From Sulfuritalea sp. (GTDB lineage: Bacteria > Pseudomonadota > Gammaproteobacteria > Burkholderiales > Rhodocyclaceae): DNA of 37,730 bases. Positions within the stretch are counted from its first letter, which is position 1. The number at the start of each line of letters is the position of its first letter. A model generated the notes under the pieces. The model saw only the letters and a program-made list of their open reading frames with translations. It was not told the DNA's origin and did not search any database. The DNA lies in assembly GCA_020853215.1 (NCBI GenBank), contig JADYZH010000150.1, forward strand, positions 1 through 37,730, read 5' to 3'. The position numbers and the translations under genes are program-made. Below are positions 28,318-36,900 of this stretch, piece after piece.

Positions 28318-29229
28318 ATGGTGAAGACCGCTTCCATCGCGCCGCACGTAGCCCGGGACGACAGTTCGCTGGCGACCCGGCTTGACAATTCGCTCGACAC
28401 CCTCTGGGTTTCCCTGCAGCCCGTGGACGGCCGGCCGCTCAACTTCTCGCCGGAACTGCTGGCCGGGCTGGAACGGCTGCTGGACCGGATCGAAGGGACT
28501 AACTGGCACTGGCAGGAGGACTCGCGCGAGTACCGTCTGCACTATCTGGTGCTGACGTCGAACCATCCGCGCCACTTCGCCCTGGGCGGCGACCTCGCCT
28601 ATTTCCAGTCCTGCATCGAGGGCGGCAACGCCGGCGCGCTGCGCGCCTACTCGATGCGCTGCCTGGAACTGGTCCGGCGCATATACGCCGCGGCGCACGA
28701 GGTCACCACCGTCGCCCTGGTCCAGGGGCGTGCCTTGGGCGGCGGCTTCGAAACGGCATTGAGCGCTACCCACCTGATCGCCGAACGCGGCGCGCAATTT
28801 GGCTTCCCCGAAATCGCCTTCGGCACCTTCCCCTGCACCGGCGGCATGACTCTGCTGGCCAACCGCATCGGGCTGCGCCGCGCCGCCGCGTTCATGCGCA
28901 ACGCGCGCATCCATTCCGCGACGGACCTGCACACCCAGGGCGTGGTGGATGAGCTGTGCGAGCCCGGCGAAGGCCCTGCCGCAGTGCAGCGCTTCATCGC
29001 GGAGCACCGCCGTCGCTACAACGCCCGCATGGCCCTGCAGCGAGCGGAAACGCGCATGGGCAGCTTCGACCTCGCAGAAATGCGCACCGTGGTCGAAGAC
29101 TGGGTGGCGACGGCAATGGCGCTGTCCGCCGAGGAGCGCCGGGTGCTCGATACCCTGGTGCGCATGCAGGCGGCCGATGCCGGCGCCGCCCCGGTCACGC
29201 CACCGATTTTCCTGAAGCGTTCGGCTTAG
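28318..29229 (+). CDS. rpfF: RpfF-type crotonase, probable DSF-family signal synthase
   Basis: A crotonase-fold enzyme predicted to turn 3-hydroxyacyl-ACP into a cis-2-unsaturated fatty acid signal (DSF). The 303 residues compare with about 290 for Xanthomonas RpfF. The oxyanion-hole loop is FALGGDLAYF. The two catalytic glutamates are Glu145 in ALGGGFETALSA and Glu165 in FGFPEIAFGTFP. Their 20-residue spacing equals that of Glu141 and Glu161 in Xanthomonas RpfF. The ATG at 28318 is chosen; a GTG at 28303 would add five residues, and neither has a clear ribosome binding site. The gene starts 32 bp after the ketoacyl synthase. Its 3' end overlaps the 3' end of the kinase gene by 35 bp. Confidence 0.88.
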   Translation: MVKTASIAPHVARDDSSLATRLDNSLDTLWVSLQPVDGRPLNFSPELLAGLERLLDRIEGTNWHWQEDSREYRLHYLVLTSNHPRHFALGGDLAYFQSCIEGGNAGALRAYSMRCLELVRRIYAAAHEVTTVALVQGRALGGGFETALSATHLIAERGAQFGFPEIAFGTFPCTGGMTLLANRIGLRRAAAFMRNARIHSATDLHTQGVVDELCEPGEGPAAVQRFIAEHRRRYNARMALQRAETRMGSFDLAEMRTVVEDWVATAMALSAEERRVLDTLVRMQAADAGAAPVTPPIFLKRSA

Positions 29230-31270
29230 CCGAATTGCGCCAATCGCGCAGCGCCGCAACGCTGTTGGCGCTGACGTCGGAGATCTCCATCGCGAGCTTG
29301 GTCCGCATCGCTTCCAGCGCCGCGATATCCGTCTGCATGATCGAGATCGCGGTGTTCTTGAGGCGAAACGCCCCCATCTGATGCGCGACACCCTTCAGGG
29401 CGTGCGCCAGTTTCTTGACCTCATCCCACTGCGCGTCGCCGAGCGCGTCGAGCAGTCCGGCGGTTGATCGCTCGATGTCGAGGACGGCATGATCGATCAT
29501 TTCCCCGAGGAATTCAGGCCGCTTGCTGATGGCCGCCACCTCCGCCAGTACCTCGGCATCGAGGTAGAGGATGGGTACCGCGCGCAGCCCCGGCGCCGTC
29601 CTGGTCTCGGCAGCAGGTGTCCCTTCCGGGAACGTGTCGGCCAGCACCTCGCGAATCTCTGCCAGCCGTACCGGCTTGCCGATGATCCCGCAGGCATCGG
29701 TGTCGCGCAGGCGCGCCGTGGTATCCGCCGATGTGTCGGCGGTCAGGAAGAATACCGGCGCCGGATCGCGCACGCCGAAATGGTAAACCTGCAGGACCTG
29801 GATGCCGTCCATGTCACCCAGGTTGTAATCGAGGAAGATCACGTCCGGCGCCTGTTCGGGTGTTGCCAGCAAGTCGAGCGCTTCCTGCCCCGAGGCGGCG
29901 ATACTGACGGCATGCCCGTCCTGCTCGAGGATCTCGCGCAGCAGGTGCAGGTTGGTGATATTGTCATCGACGATCAGGATCCGCAGGCGCATTCCGCCCG
30001 CGCGGACGGCGGCCACGGGCGGCTCCAGCGACCGCGCGTCGGCGCGCGGGAAATAGACGTCGAACCAGAAGCGCGAGCCACGCCCAGGCTCGCTCGATAC
30101 ACGAAGCTCGCCGCCCATCAGTTCGACGACATCCTTGCAGATCGACAGGCCGAGGCCGGTGCCGGTGGAGTGACGGGCGGAACCGGTCTCGAGCTGGACG
30201 AAGGGAGTAAAGATTTTTTCCTGGTCGGCCTGGGCGATGCCGATCCCGCTGTCTTCGACGGAGAAGCGCAGGTAGAACCTGCTGGGCGTGGCATCGAGCA
30301 CCATGACCCGGATCACGACCTGGCCTTCCTCGGTAAACTTGACCGCATTGCCGGCCAGGTTGAGCAGGGCGCGGCCCAGGTAGTGCGCATCGGCGATGCT
30401 TGCCGCATCAAGCCGCGGATCGATCAGCACCTGCAGGTCGAGATGCTTCTCGTTGGCCCTGGCGCGTACCGCGGCTTCCACCGTATTCATCAGTTCGCGG
30501 ATGTCGCAAATGCCGGGATTCAGGATCAGCGACTTGGCCTCATGCTTGGCCTGGTCGAGCAGGTCGGCGATGTCGTCCTGCAAGTGCTTGGCCAGGGCCA
30601 TGATGGTGCTTGCCAGCCTGCCTTCGGGCGCGGTCGGCGCCCCCATGTGGATCAGGTCGGCAGCGGAAACGATCCCGCCCAGTGGGGTGCGCAGTTCGTG
30701 CGAGACCTTCGCCAGCATGTCGGACTTGCCCCTGCTCTCGTCTTCGGCGCGTTGGCGCGCCGCGTGCAATTGGTCGAGCAGCAAGCCCACATAGATGGGA
30801 ACGATGATCAAGGGCACGGCAAAGGAAATTGCCCTGACCGGATTCTTCAGCCATTCCGGATGGATGGCGAGAATCAGCGCATATCCGGCCAGCGTAACGA
30901 CCTGGTTGACCGCCATGACGTACTTGTCTCCCGTGCGCAAGCCGTAACCCAAGCCGGAAAACAGTGCGAAGGCGACAACGATGCCGGCGGCGTTCTCCAG
31001 CAAGGGCAGCCAGAAAATCAGGAAAACCGCATCGAGCGCAGCAGTGCAATAGATGGCTGCGGGCCAAAACCGCTCCGGCAACCGCCTCGATGCCACCGAT
31101 GTTGCGGCGATATAGACGAAATAGCAGACGATGGCCCACTCCGCCCAAAGGAGGGCCCTGTCCGCGTAGTAATGAAGCCAGACCAGCACCCCCGTCATGG
31201 GGATGCCGATGAACGCACGCAGCCTGGACTGCTTCACCAGTACAGCTTGAAGTGTCGAAACGTGCCGCAT
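29195..31270 (-). CDS. rpfC: RpfC-type hybrid sensor histidine kinase
   Basis: Probable DSF sensor in the inner membrane. The 691 residues contain about six hydrophobic segments (roughly 20-35, 42-60, 70-90, 93-110, 118-136, 146-166). HisKA follows with phospho-His191 in KVSHELRTPLGG, then the HATPase with N, G1 and G2 boxes (NLAGNAVKF, DSGIGI, GTGLGLSI). A receiver has Asp481 in FLDYNLGDMDG and Lys532, and the C-terminal HPt domain has His623 in KLAHALKGVAHQMG. This order matches RpfC of Xanthomonas, whose receiver also holds back RpfF. The ATG at 31270 lacks a strong ribosome binding site. It converges on rpfF with a 35-bp overlap and diverges from the HD-GYP gene. RpfC identity rests on architecture and context. 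Confidence 0.88.
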   Translation of the reverse strand: MRHVSTLQAVLVKQSRLRAFIGIPMTGVLVWLHYYADRALLWAEWAIVCYFVYIAATSVASRRLPERFWPAAIYCTAALDAVFLIFWLPLLENAAGIVVAFALFSGLGYGLRTGDKYVMAVNQVVTLAGYALILAIHPEWLKNPVRAISFAVPLIIVPIYVGLLLDQLHAARQRAEDESRGKSDMLAKVSHELRTPLGGIVSAADLIHMGAPTAPEGRLASTIMALAKHLQDDIADLLDQAKHEAKSLILNPGICDIRELMNTVEAAVRARANEKHLDLQVLIDPRLDAASIADAHYLGRALLNLAGNAVKFTEEGQVVIRVMVLDATPSRFYLRFSVEDSGIGIAQADQEKIFTPFVQLETGSARHSTGTGLGLSICKDVVELMGGELRVSSEPGRGSRFWFDVYFPRADARSLEPPVAAVRAGGMRLRILIVDDNITNLHLLREILEQDGHAVSIAASGQEALDLLATPEQAPDVIFLDYNLGDMDGIQVLQVYHFGVRDPAPVFFLTADTSADTTARLRDTDACGIIGKPVRLAEIREVLADTFPEGTPAAETRTAPGLRAVPILYLDAEVLAEVAAISKRPEFLGEMIDHAVLDIERSTAGLLDALGDAQWDEVKKLAHALKGVAHQMGAFRLKNTAISIMQTDIAALEAMRTKLAMEISDVSANSVAALRDWRNSAKPNASGKSVA

Positions 31271-31578
31271 TAATCAGTATTCCACGATCGGTTCCAGTTT
31301 GCTCATTGCATTTGCAACAGCCTCCCAAGGCTACATCGTAATCGCCCGCCTTGCAGGTACTCGGACGCTACCGGACATGGCGGGATGCCGCAGCCCGCAC
31401 GCAGCTATCATCGCCAGAAACAGCCCGGTTTCATTCGGCAAACAGCGGCCGTTTTCCGCGGAGGGAAAGTGATCTTGCGCGGAGGGCATTGTTACTGACG
31501 CGATGGAGTGCTATTTTGTGGCTTGCACGGTGATGCTCAACCCTGCCGTGCCCGTACTTTGGATCATCAAGGCAGCCC
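31271..31578. promoter_or_regulatory. Divergent control region between the RpfC-type and RpfG-type genes (308 bp)
   Basis: No gene is supported here. A small palindrome TTGCA-TT-TGCAA lies at 31306-31317, 36 bp before the kinase start. CGCGGAGGG occurs twice (31457-31465 and 31478-31486), 21 bp apart, about two helical turns. TATTTT near 31512 could be part of a -10 for the HD-GYP gene. AAGG at 31570-31573 is a modest ribosome binding site. All are weak single observations. Confidence 0.4.
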
Positions 31579-32646
31579 ATGCGCCAGAACGTACTCGTAA
31601 TCGACGACCAGACCTCGAACGCCATGCTGATTGCCGAGATTCTCTCCGGCATCTCACTCGACATCGACGTCGTCACCTTTGTCCGGCCGCTGGAAGCCGT
31701 GCGCTACGCGGCAGAAAATCCGCTCGACCTGGTCGTCACCGATTTCAGCATGCCCGAACTCGACGGCCTCGGCATCATCCGTCAGCTGAAGGGCATGGAG
31801 CACCTCTTCGACGTGCCGATCGTCGTGGTTACCGCGCACGAAGGCATGGACGTCCGTTTTGCGGCCCTCGACGCCGGTGCGGCCGACTTCCTGACGCGAC
31901 CGATCAATCAGAGGGAATGCCAGTCGCGCTGTCGCAACCTGCTCAGGATGCGCATGTTCCAGCTGCAGAACAAGCGGCACGCCGAAGTACTCCAACAGCG
32001 CGTTGCCGAGGTAACGGAGGACCTACAGAGTCGCACAATGGAAATGCTGCGGCGTCTGGCCGTGGTCGCCGAGAAACGCGATTCAGAGACTGGACAGCAC
32101 CTGGTGAGAATGGCACGCTACTCGAAGCTGCTGGCGCGCGAAACAGGATTCAACGATGCCGAAGTCCATGTGATCGGTCTGGCGGCGCCGCTCCATGACA
32201 TCGGCAAAATCGGCATCCCCGACGGAATCCTGCTCGCGCCGCGACGCCTGACGGATGGCGAACTGGCCATCATGCGCACGCATCCGGACATCGGCTACGA
32301 GATGCTGCAAGGGTCCACCTCGGAATCGATGAAAATGTCGGCCGACATCGCCCGCCACCACCACGAGTGGTTCAATGGCGGCGGCTACCCCCTGGGTCTG
32401 CGCGGCGAGGAGATTCCGCTGTCGGCACGCATCGTCGCGGTGGCCGACGTCTGGGATGCCCTCCTCACGACCCGCCCGTACAAGAGGCCCTGGCCCGAGG
32501 AAGCCGCCATCGATCATCTTCGTGGCGGTGCCGGAGCCCAATTCGACCCGATGCTGGTGGAGGCCTTCCTGGCCAACCTCGAGAGCCTGCGTTCGATTCG
32601 ACATGAGTCGGACCTGGCGGAGACCGAACCACCGCCAGACCAATGA
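31579..32646 (+). CDS. rpfG: RpfG-type response regulator with HD-GYP phosphodiesterase domain
   Basis: A 355-residue receiver plus HD-GYP protein, predicted to degrade cyclic di-GMP when phosphorylated by the RpfC-type kinase. The receiver (about 5-122) has VIDDQ, phospho-Asp55 in LVVTDFSMPELDG and TAHEG. The usual T-K-P is T-R-P (Arg107), so the conserved lysine is replaced. The HD-GYP domain (about 155-335) has EKRDSETGQHLVRM, HDIGKIGIP (His206-Asp207), HHHEWFNGGGYP (260-271) and VADVWDALLTTRPYK. The ATG at 31579 fits the start of the receiver. It is divergent from the kinase gene, which fits a co-regulated signalling pair. Confidence 0.92.
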   Translation: MRQNVLVIDDQTSNAMLIAEILSGISLDIDVVTFVRPLEAVRYAAENPLDLVVTDFSMPELDGLGIIRQLKGMEHLFDVPIVVVTAHEGMDVRFAALDAGAADFLTRPINQRECQSRCRNLLRMRMFQLQNKRHAEVLQQRVAEVTEDLQSRTMEMLRRLAVVAEKRDSETGQHLVRMARYSKLLARETGFNDAEVHVIGLAAPLHDIGKIGIPDGILLAPRRLTDGELAIMRTHPDIGYEMLQGSTSESMKMSADIARHHHEWFNGGGYPLGLRGEEIPLSARIVAVADVWDALLTTRPYKRPWPEEAAIDHLRGGAGAQFDPMLVEAFLANLESLRSIRHESDLAETEPPPDQ

Positions 32647-32753
32647 CCGGTTCGCAGGCGTCGGCCGAAAAATGGTGCCGGACGAATGCGCAGCCGGTAA
32701 AAGTTCTGTATGCTTGGCGTCGCTTTAGACCTAAAACTACAGGAGTAGCAACC

Positions 32754-32972
32754 ATGGCCCGCAAAAAGAAACTGGACTTTTCGGACATCGCGGATGTGCG
32801 CAAGAAGCAGAACATCAACCAGACCGAATTCTGGACGCGCTTCGGCGTTACCCAGTCGGGCGGATCGCGTTACGAGTCCGGCCGCAATATTCCCAAGCCG
32901 CTGGCGATCCTGCTGTGGCTGCATCGTTCGGGCAAGATTAGCGACAAGGATCTGGCGGAAGCCCGGAAGTAG
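32754..32972 (+). CDS. Small helix-turn-helix (Cro/C1-like) protein
   Basis: A 72-residue basic protein. Residues 12-45 (IADVRKKQNINQTEFWTRFGVTQSGGSRYESG) form a Cro/C1-type helix-turn-helix, and NIPKPLAILLWLHRSGKISDKDL follows as the usual C-terminal helices. The ATG at 32754 is set 8 bases after AGGAG (32741-32745), which decides the start. The frame is open back to 32643, overlapping the HD-GYP stop, but that extension is not needed. Small single-domain HTH proteins of this kind are common in Betaproteobacteria; the target is unknown. It may be read on the same transcript as the HD-GYP gene, 107 bp upstream. Confidence 0.82.
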   Translation: MARKKKLDFSDIADVRKKQNINQTEFWTRFGVTQSGGSRYESGRNIPKPLAILLWLHRSGKISDKDLAEARK

Positions 32973-33032
32973 GCAGCTGCCGTGCGCGGATTCCCGGCCG
33001 CTCCCCCGGGCAGCGGGCACGAGGCCTGAGTG

Positions 33033-33479
33033 ATGATCGAGACCGCACGCGGCACGGTGCATGAGTGGCAGCGCGACCACATGGGCCACATCAACGTGCG
33101 CGCCTACATGGAGTTTTTCGAAGAGGCCTGCTGGCAATTCTATGCCATGCTCGGCATGACGCCGTCCCTGCTGCGCAGCGGTGCCCTGCACCTGGCCGCC
33201 GTGCAGCAGAACATCGGCTACCGCAGGGAACTGTATCCCGGTGACACCGTCGCGGTGCGCACCGGCGTGCTGGAAATGCGCGAGAAGGTGCTGCGCTTCC
33301 GCCACGAATTGTTCAATACCGAAACCGGCGATGTCGCCTCGATTTGCGAGTTCACCGTGGTCTGCCTCGACCCGGCAAGCCGCAAGTCGCAGGCCTTTCC
33401 AACGCAGGTGGCAGCGCGCGCCAGGGAGCTGATTCTGTCTGACACGGCAACCGCCACCAATTCCGCGTCCACACCATGA
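33033..33479 (+). CDS. Hotdog-fold acyl-CoA thioesterase (4-hydroxybenzoyl-CoA thioesterase type)
   Basis: A 148-residue hotdog protein. GTVHEWQRDHMGHINVRAYMEFFEEACWQFY is the conserved N-terminal region with the D-x-x-G-H-x-N pattern of the YbgC/4HBT group (Asp15, His19, Asn21 counting from the ATG). A beta-sheet with YPGDTVAVRTGVLEMREKVLRFRHELF follows. The substrate is not evident. The ATG at 33033 is used; a GTG three bases earlier is in frame. Its stop overlaps the next gene (ATGA), so the two thioesterases are translationally coupled. Confidence 0.85.
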   Translation: MIETARGTVHEWQRDHMGHINVRAYMEFFEEACWQFYAMLGMTPSLLRSGALHLAAVQQNIGYRRELYPGDTVAVRTGVLEMREKVLRFRHELFNTETGDVASICEFTVVCLDPASRKSQAFPTQVAARARELILSDTATATNSASTP

Positions 33480-33961
33480 GGAAGCACGCGGCGGCGACAG
33501 TGATCGAGTTCGAGCCGGAGTACGTCGGCGGCCTCAAGAACATCTTTGAGGAAATGATCGTCTTCAACCAGCTCCTCGGCCTCAAGGTCACCTCGATCGG
33601 GCCGGACCGCGCCAGCGGCCGCATCGAAATGCGGCGGGAACTGATCGGGCACTACAGCCACAACCGGATCCACGGCGGCGTCATCAGTGCCAGCCTCGAC
33701 GCGATGGGCGGGCTGGCGGTGATGGCGGCGATTGGTGCGCGCCACATGGACGAGACGCCGGCGCAACGCCTGCACCGCTTTGGCAAGCTGGGCACCATCG
33801 ATCTGCGCATCGACTACCTGCGCCCCGGCATCGGCGACCGCTTCGAACTGCGCGCGGAAGTCCTGCGCCTCGGCTCGCGCGTCGCCACCACCCGCATGGA
33901 ATTCCTCGGTGCGGACGGCAAGCTGCTGTCCGCCGGCGCGGGGACCTACATCGTTTCCTGA
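33476..33961 (+). CDS. Hotdog-fold thioesterase, YigI/PaaI-like
   Basis: A 161-residue hotdog thioesterase. FNQLLGLKVTSIGPDRASGRIEMRRELIGHYSHNRIHGGVISASLDAMGGLAVM has the HGGxxxxxxDxxG motif of PaaI-type enzymes. GKLGTIDLRIDYLRPG and the ending EFLGADGKLLSAGAGTYIVS are close to what I recall of E. coli YigI, a medium/long-chain acyl-CoA thioesterase. The ATG at 33476 overlaps the preceding stop (ATGA). It ends 34 bp before the dnaE stop on the opposite strand. A role in fatty acid (possibly signal) turnover is only suggested by location. Confidence 0.86.
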   Translation: MRKHAAATVIEFEPEYVGGLKNIFEEMIVFNQLLGLKVTSIGPDRASGRIEMRRELIGHYSHNRIHGGVISASLDAMGGLAVMAAIGARHMDETPAQRLHRFGKLGTIDLRIDYLRPGIGDRFELRAEVLRLGSRVATTRMEFLGADGKLLSAGAGTYIVS

Positions 33962-33995
33962 CGTCGTTCCGGCGGCGACCGGCGGGCAGGCGCGA

Positions 33996-36900
33996 TCACG
34001 CGTAGATCACGGTAACGTTTTCCTGCCTTAGCCAATCCACCAGCCCGGCCAGCAGCGCATCGTCGAGCCGCACACGCCAGCTGTCGGGCAGCGGCAGTTC
34101 CGCAGCGGCATCGCCGTTGCGGTAGTTCAGCCGCACCGGGCAGGGGCCGTTGCGAAACGGTGCCAGCAGCGCCTGCAGGCGTCTGGCGTCGGAGCCGCCG
34201 TTCATGGTCAGGCGCAGGCTGCGGGCGAAGCGGCCGCGCGCCTCGGCCAGGGTGTAGAGCTTGTCGGCAGTGATGCGCAGGCCACCGCTGTAGTCGTCCT
34301 TCTGCACCTTGCCCTCGACCAGCAGCAGCTCGTCTTCCTTGATCTTGGCCCGCTCGGCATCCCACAGCTCGTTGAACACCGTCACCTCGAGCTGGGTGCT
34401 GCCGTCGTCGAGCGCTACGACAGCCATCTTGCCGCGGCGGGTCATCTGCGTGCGCGTCGACATCACCACGCCGGCCAGCAGCACCGGCTCGCGCTGCGGC
34501 TCGAGCTGGCCCAGGCGGCGCTTGACGAAGGCGGCGATCTCGGCGGCATAGGCTTGGTAAGGATGGCCGGAAAGGAAGAAGCCCAGCGCCGGCTTTTCGT
34601 TCATCAGTTGTTCGCGTTCCGTCCAGCGCGGTACATCGACATAGTGCACGGTGTCTTCCCGCGCGCCGCCGCCCGTGTCGAACAGGCCGCCCTGCAGGGC
34701 GTTGCGCTCGGCCTGCTCGGCCGCGTCGAGCGCCACGCCGGTCGACGCCAGCAGCCGGGCGCGATGATCGTCGATGCCGTCGAAGGCGCCGGCGCGGATC
34801 AGCGCCTCGATCACCCGCCGGTTCACCACGCGCTTGTCGATGCGGCGGCAGAAATCGAAGAGGTCCATAAACGCCCCCCCCGTTTCGCGCGCCTTGAGGA
34901 TCACCGAGAGCGCCGCCTCGCCGGTGCCCTTGATCGCGCCCAGCCCGTAGCGGACGGTCCTGCCATCCACCGGGTGGAAGCGGATGCCGCCGTGGTTGAT
35001 GTCGGGCGGCAGGAAGACCAGGCCGTTGTCGACCGCGTCCTTGTAGAAGAACTGGACCTTGTCGGTATTGGCCATTTCCGACGACAGCGTGGCGGCCATG
35101 AAGGCAGCCGGGTGATGGCATTTGAGCCAGGCCGTGTGATAGGCGACCAGGGCATAGGCGGCGGCGTGCGACTTGTTGAAGCCGTAGCCGGCGAACTTCT
35201 CCATGGTGTCGAAGATGTCGTTGGCCTGGGCCTCGCCGATGCCGTTCGCGGCGGCCCCGGTGACGAATATCTCACGCTGCTTGGCCATCTCCTCGGGCTT
35301 CTTCTTGCCCATCGCGCGGCGTAGCAGGTCGGCCGCGCCCAGGCTGTAACCGGCCGCCACCTGCGCCGTCTGCATCACCTGCTCCTGGTAGATCATGATG
35401 CCGTAGGTGGTGGCCAGCACCTTCTCCAGGCAGGGGTGCGGATAGACCACGCGCTCGCGGCCGTGCTTGCGGTTGATGAAGTTGGGGATGAAGTCCATCG
35501 GCCCCGGCCGGTACAGCGCGTTCAGCGCGATCAGGTCGTCGAGGCGGTCGGGGCGGGCCTTGACCAGCGCATCCTTCATGCCGCCGGATTCGAACTGGAA
35601 CACCGCCGTGGTGTTGGCGGTCTTGAACACCTTGTCATAGGTTTCGCGATCGTCGAGCGGCAGTGTGGCGAGGTCGATCCCAGCGCCTTCGACTTCCCGC
35701 GCCAGGCGCAGCGCTTCTTCGATGATGGTCAGCGTGCGCAAGCCGAGGAAGTCGAACTTGACCAGGCCCGCCTTCTCGACGTCGTCCTTGTCGAATTGCG
35801 ACACCACCGAACTCGTGCCGTCCGGCGAATACAGCGGGCAGAAATCGGTCAGCTTGCCCGGCGCGATCAGTACGCCGCCGGCGTGCATGCCGACGTTGCG
35901 GGTCAGGCCTTCGAGCTTCAGCGCCAGAGCCCACAGCTCGGCGACCTCCTCCTCGGCATCGATCCGGCCGCGGATCAGGGGCTCCTTTTCCAGGGCGTCC
36001 TTGAGCGTGATGCCGAGTTCGTTGGGGATCAGCTTGGCGAACTGGTCGACGAAATTGAAGCCGAGGTCGAGCACGCGGCCGACATCGCGGATCACCGCCT
36101 TGGCCGCCATGGTGCCGAAGGTGACGATCTGCGACACGGCATGCGCGCCGTACTTCTTCTTCACATAGTCGATGACGCGGTCGCGGCCTTCCTGGCAGAA
36201 ATCGATGTCGAAGTCGGGCATCGATACCCGTTCCGGATTCAGGAAGCGCTCGAATAGCAGGTCGTAGCGCAGCGGATCGAGGTCGGTGATGCCGAGGCTG
36301 TAGGCCACCAGCGAGCCGGCGCCCGAGCCGCGCCCCGGCCCCACCGGCACGCCGTTGTGCTTGGCCCAGTTGATGAAGTCGGCGACGATCAGGAAGTAGC
36401 CGGGGAAGCCCATCTTGACGATGGTCGCGATCTCGAAATCGAGGCGCTCGGCGTACTGCGACCGCCGACTTTCCCGCTCGGCGGGATCGGGATAGAGCAG
36501 TTCCAGGCGCCGCGCGAGGCCGGCATGCGACTCGCTGGCGAGGAAGGCCTCCAGCGGCTCGCCGGCGGGCGTCGGGAAATCCGGCAGGCGGCTCTTGCCC
36601 AGTTCCACCGTGAGGTTGCAGCGGCGCGCGATCTCCACAGAATTCTGCAAGGCCTCGGGCAGGTCGGCGAACAGCTCGGCCATCTCGGCGCAGGTCTTGA
36701 AGTACTGCTCCGTGCTGAAGCGCTGCGGCCGGCGCTTGTCGCCCAGCACATAGCCCTCCGCGATGCAGACGCGCGCTTCGTGCGCCTTGTGGTCGTCGCT
36801 GCGCAGGAACTGCACCGGGTGCGTCGCCACCAGCGGCAGGCCGAGGCGCGCCGCGAGGTCGGCGCTGGCGGCCACCAGCACCTCGTCTGCCGCGGGACCA

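Noticed and set aside
32643-32753. 37-codon N-terminal extension of the small HTH protein overlapping the HD-GYP stop (ATGA)
   Set aside because: The AGGAG at 32741-32745 and the ATG at 32754 give a family-like start; the extension has no matching sequence in such proteins.
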